Assembly: GCA_002780065.1 (NCBI GenBank)
Contig: PEWQ01000179.1
Coordinates: 1-7,684 of the forward strand
Direction: 5' to 3'
Length of the DNA: 7,684 bases
Origin: Candidatus Hydrogenedentes bacterium CG07_land_8_20_14_0_80_42_17
Lineage (GTDB): Bacteria > UBA8481
The notes beneath the pieces are model-generated. The model was given only the letters and a program-made list of their open reading frames with translations, was not told the origin of the DNA and did not search any database. The position numbers and the translations under genes are program-made. Numbering within the stretch: the stretch's first letter is position 1; every line of letters starts with the position of its first letter. Shown piece after piece: positions 1 through 6,327 of the stretch.

Positions 1-97
1 CCATTGTGTCGTGGACACCATTGTGTCGTGGACACCATTGTGTCGTGGACACCATTGTGTCGTGGACACCATTGTGTCGTGGACACCATTGTGTCGT
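1..97. repeat. 17-bp tandem repeat array (5 full copies plus a 12-base partial copy)
   Basis: Five identical copies of CCATTGTGTCGTGGACA start at 1, 18, 35, 52 and 69, and a sixth copy starting at 86 breaks down after 97. There are no spacers between copies, and the array begins at the window edge, so it may be longer. Each unit holds two copies of one complementary arm pair: GTGTC-GTG-GACAC, then GACAC-CATT-GTGTC into the next unit (5+3+5+4=17), so the whole array is an alternating dyad. A 17-bp period is not divisible by three, so a frame open through it cycles through all three registers and is not evidence of a protein. It lies about 44 bp beyond the lpxA stop codon. Perfect identity suggests recent expansion by slippage. 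The function is unknown. Confidence 0.95.
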
Positions 98-103
98 AGC
101 AAA

Positions 104-135
104 AGTTTTAGGGAAACTCCAGAATAACAGTTCTG
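104..135 (-). terminator. possible weak terminator after lpxA
   Basis: Read in the direction of lpxA, the spacer just past the stop codon can fold CAGAA-CTGTTA-TTCTG (120-135). It can then fold AGTTT-CCCTA-AAACT (104-118), whose right arm runs into a short T stretch. Both stems are short and AT-rich and the T stretch is only about five bases, so this is a weak candidate. It would place the end of the skp-lpxD-lpxC/fabZ-lpxA transcript before the tandem repeat array. Confidence 0.2.
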
Positions 136-140
136 AAACT

Positions 141-917
141 TTACTTCTGAATTCCTCTTTTCGATGCTTTTATGAACTCGACAATTTTTGTTGCTTCTTT
201 TGATGGCTCGATCTTCTTTTCTATCTCTTGAAGCGCCTGAGTTGTATTCAATCCCGACTTAAACAGAATTCGAAAAACTTTATCTATTGTTTTGAGTTGC
301 TCCTCAGTAAAACCTCTGCGTGCCAGCCCAATTGAATTCGCACCCATAAGCGTAGGCGGAATTCCTCCCATCTTGATGTATGGAACTATATCCTGACTTA
401 CGCGTGTTGCTCCGCCGATGAATGCGTGTTCTCCGATCTTTACAAATTGGTGTACTGGCGTAAGCCCTCCAATTACCGAATAACTTCCCACTGTGACATG
501 TCCCGCAAGAGTTGCGCAATTCGCCATTACAACCTCGTCGCCGAGGTGGCAGTCATGCGCTACGTGTGAAGAGAGCATGAAAAGACAATTCGAACCTATC
601 GAAGTTATTCCGCCGCCGCCTACGGTTCCTCTGTTTATCGAAACGCATTCTCTGACAACATTATTGTCGCCCATCATCAGCTTTGTCGGCTCTCCAGCAT
701 ATTTCAAATCCTGCGGCGGTGTTCCTATTGCACAGCCTGAATAAAAAATGTTTCCTGCTCCGATTTCGGCTATGCCTTCCATTACAACATGACTGCGAAG
801 CACGTTTCCATTTCCGAGCTTTACACCTTTTCCGACAATGCAGAAAGGACCTATTTCGCAATCTTCACCAATTATTGCATCACGATCTATAATTGATGAA
901 GGATGTATCTTATTCAT
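141..917 (-). CDS. lpxA: UDP-N-acetylglucosamine acyltransferase (LpxA)
   Basis: Catalyses the first step of lipid A synthesis in the cytoplasm: transfer of a 3-hydroxyacyl chain from acyl carrier protein to the 3-OH of UDP-GlcNAc. The protein has 258 residues (E. coli LpxA has 262). Residues 1-185 are left-handed beta-helix hexapeptide repeats (for example IGEDCE, VGKGVK, IGSNCL). A helical C-terminal domain follows, with the family's RRGF motif (200-203). The catalytic histidine is His121 in HVAHDC, equivalent to E. coli His125. His118, His140 (AGHV) and His156 (VHQF) match the other active-site histidines. Gly169 sits where E. coli has Gly173, the chain-length ruler residue. The ATG lies 6 bp past the lpxC-fabZ stop, with GGAGG (929-933) inside the end of that gene. 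It is the last gene of the operon; lpxB does not follow directly. Confidence 0.97.
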   Translation of the reverse strand: MNKIHPSSIIDRDAIIGEDCEIGPFCIVGKGVKLGNGNVLRSHVVMEGIAEIGAGNIFYSGCAIGTPPQDLKYAGEPTKLMMGDNNVVRECVSINRGTVGGGGITSIGSNCLFMLSSHVAHDCHLGDEVVMANCATLAGHVTVGSYSVIGGLTPVHQFVKIGEHAFIGGATRVSQDIVPYIKMGGIPPTLMGANSIGLARRGFTEEQLKTIDKVFRILFKSGLNTTQALQEIEKKIEPSKEATKIVEFIKASKRGIQK

Positions 918-923
918 CAGCGA

Positions 924-2225
924 TTATGCCTCCGGTATAGTGAACTTTAATTCTGCCTCGGCAACGACCGTTCCTTCGACGAATGCTTTGCCGCGCATGT
1001 GAGCCATTCTCGATTTCACTTTCACAGCTTCAACCTCAAAAATAACCTGATCCCCGGGAACAACGGGCTTTCTGAATTTTACATTATCAAGTCCTGAAAA
1101 GAAGACAAGTCTGCCGGGTTTGTCTGAAGCTGATAACAACATTACTCCGCCAACTTGCGCCATCGCTTCGATAATGAGAACACCCGGCATTACAGGATAC
1201 TGAGGATAATGACCAAGAAAGAAGTCCTCATTTCCTGTGACATTTTTTAGACCGACAACTTTATTTCCAGGATCTATCGAGAGAATTCTATCGACCAAAA
1301 GAAATGGATGCCGATGAGGCAGAATCTTTTTTATTGCCTGAATGTCCAACTGCTCATTGGCTACAGGAAGGCTTTTATGGTAATACGCCGCTGTTTTCTG
1401 CCGAAGCTCATCGAGCTTCCGAGTCATGCGGATATTCAATGTATGCCCTCCGCGTATTACTATGACATGACCTTTTAATCTCGATCCGAGAAACATGAAA
1501 TCTCCGATCAGATCGAGTATTTTGTGCCTTACGGGCTCATCAGGAAATCTCAGTTTGCAGTTGCCATACGGACCCTTTGAGTCGAATACGATAGAATTTT
1601 CCAAAGACCCGCCTTTAATCAGTCCTGCGTTTCGGAGCGCTTCAACTTCGTCCAGAGAACAAAATGTTCTTGCCGGTGCGATCTCTTTTTCAAAAACTTC
1701 AGGAGTTAAAGTTAAGGTCAGAAACTGAGATCCTATTCCTGTTCCAGGAAAATTGATCGTGTAAGATATTCTGAAGTCGGCAGATGGAAGAACAATTATC
1801 TCTTTGTCTCCGTCTTCAAGCCAAACAGGCTCCCGCACTCGAAAAGTTTTTTGAGGTATATTGAATTTACGTATGCCGACCTTTTTTATCTCTTCTACGA
1901 TAGGCAAAGCAGATCCGTCGAGTGTCGGCACTTCCGGACCGTCAAATTCTATTATTACGTTGTCGATCTCTAATCCGCTTAAAGCCGCAAGCAGATGCTC
2001 CACTGTATGAATTGCAACTTCGCCTCGTCCAATCGTCGTTCCTCTTTCAGTTGCAATAACATATTCTGAACTGACAGGAATAACCGGAGACTCAGGCAGG
2101 TCTACTCGAATAAAAGTGATTCCTTTGTTCGGCTCGGAAGGTTTGAGCCTTACAGTAACTTCTTCTCCTGTGTGAAGTCCTACTCCGGAAAATACTACTT
2201 CTCCATTCAACGTTGCCTGGGTCAT
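924..2225 (-). CDS. lpxC/fabZ: Bifunctional UDP-3-O-acyl-GlcNAc deacetylase / 3-hydroxyacyl-ACP dehydratase (LpxC-FabZ fusion)
   Basis: One 433-residue protein joins two cytoplasmic enzymes. Residues 1 to about 280 are LpxC, the zinc deacetylase of the committed step of lipid A synthesis. HTVEH (73-77) supplies the catalytic Glu76 and zinc ligand His77; RHKILD (233-238) supplies ligands His234 and Asp238; His261 (GGHTLN) is the general acid; LDGSA (102-106) and ARTF (185-188) are also conserved. After a linker of about 15 residues, 294-433 form FabZ: LPHRHPFLLVDRI (302-314), then His339 (GHYP) and Glu353, the catalytic pair in the hot-dog fold. The start is an ATGA overlap with lpxD. Its AAGGAGG (2232-2238, six bases from ATG) is embedded in the last lpxD codons, so translation is probably coupled. 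Known fusion type in FCB-group bacteria. No catalytic residue is missing. Confidence 0.97.
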   Translation of the reverse strand: MTQATLNGEVVFSGVGLHTGEEVTVRLKPSEPNKGITFIRVDLPESPVIPVSSEYVIATERGTTIGRGEVAIHTVEHLLAALSGLEIDNVIIEFDGPEVPTLDGSALPIVEEIKKVGIRKFNIPQKTFRVREPVWLEDGDKEIIVLPSADFRISYTINFPGTGIGSQFLTLTLTPEVFEKEIAPARTFCSLDEVEALRNAGLIKGGSLENSIVFDSKGPYGNCKLRFPDEPVRHKILDLIGDFMFLGSRLKGHVIVIRGGHTLNIRMTRKLDELRQKTAAYYHKSLPVANEQLDIQAIKKILPHRHPFLLVDRILSIDPGNKVVGLKNVTGNEDFFLGHYPQYPVMPGVLIIEAMAQVGGVMLLSASDKPGRLVFFSGLDNVKFRKPVVPGDQVIFEVEAVKVKSRMAHMRGKAFVEGTVVAEAELKFTIPEA

Positions 2226-3286
2226 TGCCTGCCTCCTTCAAGTTTGTCGATTCTGCGCGCGATTCTTTGAAGCGCTGTCGTGAGCTGTGCGACCTTCTTT
2301 ATCAGCTCAGGAAGCCGCGGCATGGAAATCATAATTTTCTTCTCCTCAGAATGAGGCTTTGCAGGGAAACCTGACATGTGTAGTCCGCCTGGAATGGATT
2401 TAGTTACACCGGACTTTGCCGCGATTACGGTTCTGTCTCCAATTGTCAAATGCCCTGCAACTCCGACCTGCCCTGCTAGAGTTACGCTGTCGCCGACGGT
2501 TACGGAACCGGATATTCCGACTTGAGCTATAATCAGACAGTCATGTCCGATTATGACATTGTGAGCTATATGGACAAGATTATCAATTTTGGTACCGGAT
2601 TTAATTATTGTCGATTCTGTCGCCGCACGGTCAATAGTGCAGTTCGCTCCGATTTCAACATTATCCTCGATAATTACATTTCCAATCTGAGGTATCTTGA
2701 AATGCTTTCCGTTATTTTCTACGAATCCGAATCCGTCCGAGCCAATGACAGTTCCTGCATGAATAATGCAATTAGAGCCGACTACAGAATCTTCTTCGAC
2801 TGTGACATTAGCGTGAATTATCGTTCCATTTCCTATTTTGGAACGCTTTCCGATATATGCTCCGGAATAAATGACTGCTTCGTCTCCAAGACTCGCGTCT
2901 TCATCAATAACAGCATTTGCTCCGACAGCGACATTGCGGCCAAGCTCCGCTGAAGCGGCTATAGATGCTTCTGAATGAATTCCCGGAAGAAGCCGACTTG
3001 GCGGAGCAAAAAGCGAAGCTATTTTTGCAAAAGCGAATCTTGGATTATCTACAATTAAAAGATTTTTTTCCGACTCTGTTAAAATTGGAGGAACGATAAT
3101 ACATTCTGCCGCGCACTCTTCAGCACTTTTCAGAAACTGTTCTGATATAGCAAATGTTATATCTCCTCTCTTTGCTGTTTCTACCGATGCAATACCTTTT
3201 ATGATTGCTTCAGGATTGCCGATGATGCGCCCTCCGACGAATTCGGCGAGCTCATTCAATCTCCTGCTCAATATCTTTTCGGTCAT
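2222..3286 (-). CDS. lpxD: UDP-3-O-acylglucosamine N-acyltransferase (LpxD)
   Basis: Third step of lipid A synthesis: N-acylation of the LpxC product from 3-hydroxyacyl-ACP, in the cytoplasm. With the ATG start it has 354 residues (E. coli 341). Residues 1-100 form the uridine-binding domain (KGIASVETAKRGDITF). Residues 105-310 are left-handed beta-helix repeats, including the IGSDGFGF signature (182-189). IAHNV carries the catalytic His242, matching E. coli His239, with a second His at 239. SGFPAKP (305-311) precedes a C-terminal helix (about 325-350). The start is ambiguous: a TTG at 3289 directly precedes the ATG at 3286. The only purine-rich site, AAGG (3297-3300), is 7 bases from the TTG and 10 from the ATG; I prefer ATG. 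The gene lies 7 bp from the skp-like stop and overlaps lpxC-fabZ by ATGA. Confidence 0.96.
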   Translation of the reverse strand: MTEKILSRRLNELAEFVGGRIIGNPEAIIKGIASVETAKRGDITFAISEQFLKSAEECAAECIIVPPILTESEKNLLIVDNPRFAFAKIASLFAPPSRLLPGIHSEASIAASAELGRNVAVGANAVIDEDASLGDEAVIYSGAYIGKRSKIGNGTIIHANVTVEEDSVVGSNCIIHAGTVIGSDGFGFVENNGKHFKIPQIGNVIIEDNVEIGANCTIDRAATESTIIKSGTKIDNLVHIAHNVIIGHDCLIIAQVGISGSVTVGDSVTLAGQVGVAGHLTIGDRTVIAAKSGVTKSIPGGLHMSGFPAKPHSEEKKIMISMPRLPELIKKVAQLTTALQRIARRIDKLEGGRQ

Positions 3287-3293
3287 CAATAAG

Positions 3294-3929
3294 TTACCTT
3301 GATGTGAACGGCCAGCCGGTGTTGCCGGATCTCCCCGCAGGCGCCGGTGAAGGAAATGCAGTTGGCGGAGTGCTCGTTGCTCCGGAACTATTGCCGGAAA
3401 GATTCATTCTAACCGGAGGAAGCGGCTTGTAACGATTGTTTAATTCTGCAATGACCATATTTGTTATTTCAAGACTTTCATTTGTAAAGAGAGTCATGTT
3501 GCGTTCAAGGACAACATCCAATCCGAGCTTACGTGAAATTTCGATAACTACAGTTTCAACTTCGTCTTTGGTTCTGAATTGAAGAGTATCAAGCTCATCT
3601 CGAAATTGTGTGTTTGTCTGAATTACAAATTCACGAAGGTCTTTATCACGCCGCTCTATTTCTGATCTTCGATTGCCAATCTCTTCTTGAGTTGCCGTCG
3701 CGCGCACTGTTTCGAGTTCGTTGATCAATTGAAGTATTGATTGTTCTTCCTGATCGACTATAGACTGCAATTCAGCCTTTTTTTTCTCGAGATCTTTTCT
3801 CGCAGAACTGTATCGCTCATAACCTTCGCTGACTTTTGCCATGTCGACGACTCCGACATTAACCGGCGCTGAATATGCCGCTCCGGCTATAATTACAATT
3901 GCAAATGCAATTCCCAATATTTTTTTCAT
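3294..3929 (-). CDS. Periplasmic chaperone, OmpH/Skp family
   Basis: Skp/OmpH proteins are trimeric periplasmic chaperones that hold unfolded outer-membrane proteins on the way to the BAM complex. This one has 211 residues. An N-terminal signal peptide (Lys-Lys, hydrophobic core 4-18, likely cleavage after AAYSA at 21) precedes the family's beta-strand NVGVVDMAKV (24-33). Then comes a long charged coiled coil (about 35-130) forming the tentacle. The strand VLERNMTLFTN (140-150) and helix SLEITNMVIAELN (152-164) complete the body. Residues 168-211 are a Pro/Ser/Thr/Gly-rich tail not found in E. coli Skp (161 residues with signal peptide). AGGAGG (3936-3941) is six bases from the ATG. It is the first gene of the leftward operon; the skp-lpxD order is conserved widely, which supports the call. 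bamA, the usual upstream gene, is replaced by a divergent unit. Confidence 0.88.
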   Translation of the reverse strand: MKKILGIAFAIVIIAGAAYSAPVNVGVVDMAKVSEGYERYSSARKDLEKKKAELQSIVDQEEQSILQLINELETVRATATQEEIGNRRSEIERRDKDLREFVIQTNTQFRDELDTLQFRTKDEVETVVIEISRKLGLDVVLERNMTLFTNESLEITNMVIAELNNRYKPLPPVRMNLSGNSSGATSTPPTAFPSPAPAGRSGNTGWPFTSR

Positions 3930-3960
3930 GTTGCTCCTCCTATGAAAGCTTCTTCAAGTC

Positions 3961-3989
3961 ATTATATACTCGATAGAACTTCTTGACGA
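3961..3989 (-). promoter_or_regulatory. Candidate sigma70-type promoter of the skp-lpx operon
   Basis: On the minus strand a perfect TATAAT (3966-3961) is preceded, after exactly 17 bases, by TCGTCA (3989-3984), which matches TTGACA at four of six positions. Transcription would start near 3954, giving a leader of about 25 bases with the AGGAGG site of the skp-like gene in it. It is the best promoter match I found in the divergent spacer. In Bacteroidota the housekeeping promoter consensus differs, so this call depends on the lineage. Confidence 0.45.
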
Positions 3990-3997
3990 ATAATAGC

Positions 3998-4025
3998 TTG
4001 ATTCAAATGAAAATTCACGTACGAT
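3998..4025 (+). promoter_or_regulatory. Candidate promoter of the BON-corA unit, placing the start at the ATG
   Basis: TTGATT (3998-4003, four of six to TTGACA) and TACGAT (4020-4025, four of six to TATAAT) are 16 bases apart. Only six bases separate TACGAT from the ATG at 4032, so transcription would begin at or next to the start codon. No Shine-Dalgarno sequence lies before this ATG, and an in-frame TGA at 4008-4010 limits any upstream start. Both facts fit a leaderless mRNA. The -35 box is back to back with that of the leftward operon. Confidence 0.3.
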
Positions 4026-4031
4026 TCTCTT

Positions 4032-4334
4032 ATGGCTGTTGATGACAAATTGATTAATGTCAGAGTGGATCAGATTTTTGTGAGACGCGGAGTCGATACC
4101 ACAAAACTGAATTATTCTACTGCAAAGGGTTCCGTTACGATAACAGGTTTTCTTAAAGGAAGATCTAAAACTGCAGAGCCTAAAAGTAATACGGATATGA
4201 AGCAGATAGATTATATGATAAGAAAGATTCCGAATGTCAAGGGAGTGGTCTGGAACCTTCAGAATTGGCGCAAAGACGGCGCAACATGGAAAAAGATAAT
4301 GAGCGCAAAGGAACAATTCGGTGAGGGAGGATAA
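4032..4334 (+). CDS. Small BON-like domain protein, function unknown
   Basis: A 100-residue protein with no signal peptide or membrane segment, so probably cytoplasmic. The layout resembles a single BON domain: an N-terminal helix (KLINVRVDQIFVRRG, 6-20), a central strand pair GSVTITGFLKG (33-43), a helix with basic residues (57-67) and IPNVKGVVWNLQNW (66-79), which echoes the strand ending 'V.GV..V.N.L' of BON domains. The C-terminus is charged and likely flexible. BON domains are thought to bind phospholipid or other ligands, but no function can be given here. TAA ends two bases before the corA ATG, and the corA ribosome site lies inside this gene, so the two are surely co-transcribed. The upstream region has no Shine-Dalgarno site. 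The BON assignment rests on pattern recognition only. Confidence 0.8.
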   Translation: MAVDDKLINVRVDQIFVRRGVDTTKLNYSTAKGSVTITGFLKGRSKTAEPKSNTDMKQIDYMIRKIPNVKGVVWNLQNWRKDGATWKKIMSAKEQFGEGG

Positions 4335-4336
4335 AA

Positions 4337-5311
4337 ATGCTGCAAGTCTTCTGGTCGGACAGTTCCGGCGTAAAACAGCAAATTCCATCAGAAGAATGGA
4401 AAGCGCTTCTTTTAGATCCGAAAGGTTTACTGTGGGTTGATATCGAGAACCCTACTGAGGATGAACTGGATCTTCTCTCTGACGTTTATGAATTCCATCC
4501 GCTTTCGATAGAAGATTGCATATTTCCTAACCATCGCCCTAAAATTGATGATTACGAAGAATATCTATTTGTAATTTTTCATTCGATGGCTATAAAAGGT
4601 GACGTTTACTCTCAAGAAAATCTGGATATTCTCGAACTGAATATTTATTTAGGACCGAATTATATTGTGACTGTGCATGAAGATCCTATTCCAGTGATCA
4701 GGCAGGTAAAAACAAAATGTTCAATGAACAATTCTCTACTATGCAAAGGAACTGATTTTCTTCTGCATCTGATAATAGATACTGTTGTGGATGATGAGAC
4801 AAGAATATTTGATCGCATAGAAGATAAACTCGATGAGATTGAAGATGAAATTATCGCGGATAAAGGAGGCGCTTTAGAGAAGATAAATGAGTTCAAGGGA
4901 TTGCTTTCAAAATTTCGAAAGGTGTCAGGCCCTCAAAGAGATGTGATCAGAATGATGATGAGTCACTCTTTTTCTTTTATCAGCACGCATCAGGTTATCT
5001 ACTTCAAAGATATTCATGATCATCTTATAAGCATTAATGAAAATACGACTCTTATGAAAGAAATGATAGCTTCTATGATGGAATCTTATTACTCGATGAT
5101 CTCAAAGAAGTTAAATGATGTAATGAAGATTTTGACTGTCGTCACTATAATATTTTTGCCTTTGAATTTGATAACTGGTTTTTACGGAATGAATTTACAG
5201 TATCTTCCTCCTGAGTCTCAGTGGGAATACAGCAATGTCTTTATTATTCTGTTTATGTTGTTAATCGCTGTAACTTTAGTTCTGTTTTTCCGAAAGAAAA
5301 AATGGATTTGA
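4337..5311 (+). CDS. corA: CorA-type Mg2+/Co2+ transport protein
   Basis: CorA forms a homopentameric inner-membrane channel for Mg2+ (also Co2+ and Ni2+), gated by Mg2+ binding to its large cytoplasmic domain. The protein has 324 residues, slightly shorter than Thermotoga CorA (351). The N-terminal alpha/beta domain (1-150) holds LWVDIENPTEDEL (32-44), HPLSIEDC (54-61) and LNIYLGPNYIVTVH (101-114). Acid-rich helices follow (152-175), then the long stalk helix. TM1 spans about 263-283 and ends in the diagnostic YGMN (283-286). The periplasmic loop has the Pro-Glu and Trp of the family (YLPPESQWEY, 289-298). TM2 (299-318) ends in the basic FFRKKKW tail. GGAGG (4326-4330) is six bases before ATG. 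It is the second gene of a two-gene unit. Confidence 0.96.
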   Translation: MLQVFWSDSSGVKQQIPSEEWKALLLDPKGLLWVDIENPTEDELDLLSDVYEFHPLSIEDCIFPNHRPKIDDYEEYLFVIFHSMAIKGDVYSQENLDILELNIYLGPNYIVTVHEDPIPVIRQVKTKCSMNNSLLCKGTDFLLHLIIDTVVDDETRIFDRIEDKLDEIEDEIIADKGGALEKINEFKGLLSKFRKVSGPQRDVIRMMMSHSFSFISTHQVIYFKDIHDHLISINENTTLMKEMIASMMESYYSMISKKLNDVMKILTVVTIIFLPLNLITGFYGMNLQYLPPESQWEYSNVFIILFMLLIAVTLVLFFRKKKWI

Positions 5312-5316
5312 TAATT

Positions 5317-5344
5317 TAGCCTGCGGCTACCTATTTTCGTTTTT
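5317..5344 (+). terminator. Candidate rho-independent terminator after corA
   Basis: TAGCC-TGC-GGCTA (5317-5329) is a perfect 5-bp stem with a 3-base loop, five bases past the corA TGA. It is followed by a T-rich, interrupted stretch (TATTTTCGTTTTT). The stem is short, so efficiency is uncertain. It sits in the 53-bp spacer between corA and the convergent P-loop gene. The opposite strand has no T stretch after this stem, so it would serve corA only. Confidence 0.35.
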
Positions 5345-5364
5345 GTAAAAAAATATCTGTCAAT

Positions 5365-6327
5365 TTAATCTTTTTTTCCGGACAAAGCTCTTTTTAATTC
5401 TTCATGAACTGCCAAAACATTTTCTTTTTTCCAAGTCGAAGGGTCATCTCTCAGAAATGAAGTTTTGTCTACTCTATTGTCGAACCTGGCTGTAGGTAAA
5501 AAAAATGACTTTCCATCTTTCTCGATTTCTACTGTTCCGCGTCTTTTAGAATTTGTTATCAGCCAGTCGATGTCGTCGCATCCGTAATCTTTAAGCATAA
5601 CTTCTAGCGGCACTCCATGATGCAATATCGAGCCTGGATCGTTGGGATCGGTTCTGGCATCATTCTTTCTTCTCGATTCTTCAGGAGTTACCCAGATATA
5701 AAGTATTGATGCTTTTTGAAGGACAGAATCGCTTAATCTTTTTAAAGAGCTTCTGTAACCAAGCGGCTCTGAAAGCGGCATTTCAGCACCATCCGGGCCT
5801 CCGCGCGCAAATTCGATGACAATAGTTTTACCATTTAGATCAGTCTGAAGATTAGCATTTTTTTCTTCGATTAATTTTGAAGACTCTTTATCTAACCTTC
5901 GCCCGAGTTCTTTTTCTAAATCGGAATTCAAAACCGAAGACAATAAAGTTGCTCCGGCTCTTTTAGAGGCGGCTTCTATTCTTTGTAATAACCATTTTCC
6001 AGGTTCGTTAGAGGAAACTTTTTTGTGTTCTATAAGATCACTGTAATCTTCGTTGATAAGTTCTATAAGTGTCAGCCAATGCTTTGTGTCTCTGAACGGT
6101 TTGTCTGATGTTTGAAAAAAAATTCTGTTCGCGCCTATAGATATAAGCTCATCGTCTATACGCCTCATCGAATGAACGTAAGGATAGTCGTCGAGCTGAA
6201 CAGTTTCTCCGATTCCAAAGTCTGATTGCCTCGTCTTTGCGTCAGTAAAATCCATGTACCTTCTGACTTCTGATTTTCCTGAAGCCGGCAAAGCTAGTAA
6301 AAGCAAAATTTCAATATTCTTTGTCAT
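5365..6327 (-). CDS. P-loop kinase-like NTPase, function unknown
   Basis: A 320-residue soluble protein. A hydrophobic strand (IEILLLLALP, 5-14) leads into a Walker A loop, ALPASGKS (12-19), with Ala replacing the usual first Gly. This form is common in P-loop kinases. TIVIEFARGGPDG (168-180) resembles a Walker B strand and following loop. ILYIWVTPEESRRKNDAR (208-225) has the arginine-rich look of a kinase lid. Other notable blocks are QLDDYPYVHSMRRIDDEL (44-61), HWLTLIELINEDY (83-95), HHGVPLEVMLKDYGCDDIDWL (236-256) and RFDNRVDKTSF (281-291), all with the density of invariant-looking residues expected of an enzyme. The substrate is unknown. Its ATG overlaps the stop of the upstream membrane-protein gene (ATGA), and only a weak purine-rich ribosome site (GAAGAAAAG) precedes it, so translation is probably coupled. 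I know no characterised homologue. Confidence 0.9.
   Translation of the reverse strand: MTKNIEILLLLALPASGKSEVRRYMDFTDAKTRQSDFGIGETVQLDDYPYVHSMRRIDDELISIGANRIFFQTSDKPFRDTKHWLTLIELINEDYSDLIEHKKVSSNEPGKWLLQRIEAASKRAGATLLSSVLNSDLEKELGRRLDKESSKLIEEKNANLQTDLNGKTIVIEFARGGPDGAEMPLSEPLGYRSSLKRLSDSVLQKASILYIWVTPEESRRKNDARTDPNDPGSILHHGVPLEVMLKDYGCDDIDWLITNSKRRGTVEIEKDGKSFFLPTARFDNRVDKTSFLRDDPSTWKKENVLAVHEELKRALSGKKD

Noticed and set aside
1-97. 17-bp repeats as plasmid-type iterons or an origin
   Set aside because: The unit length fits iterons, but there is no initiator gene, the context is a chromosomal lipid A operon and repeats have no AT-rich melting region next to them.
1-97. A CRISPR array
   Set aside because: Units are contiguous and identical with no spacers, and no cas gene is present.
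6-203. A 65-residue plus-strand reading frame through the tandem repeat
   Set aside because: It arises because a 17-bp repeat without stops is open in all registers; it starts with GTG, lacks a ribosome site and runs antisense into the end of lpxA.
2522-2953. A 143-residue plus-strand frame
   Set aside because: It lies wholly antisense to lpxD, whose motifs and catalytic residues are intact, and its product has no recognisable features.
3954-4388. A 144-residue minus-strand frame
   Set aside because: It is antisense to the BON-like gene and the start of corA and runs into the promoter region of the skp operon; Cys/His/Ser/Arg-rich shadow composition.
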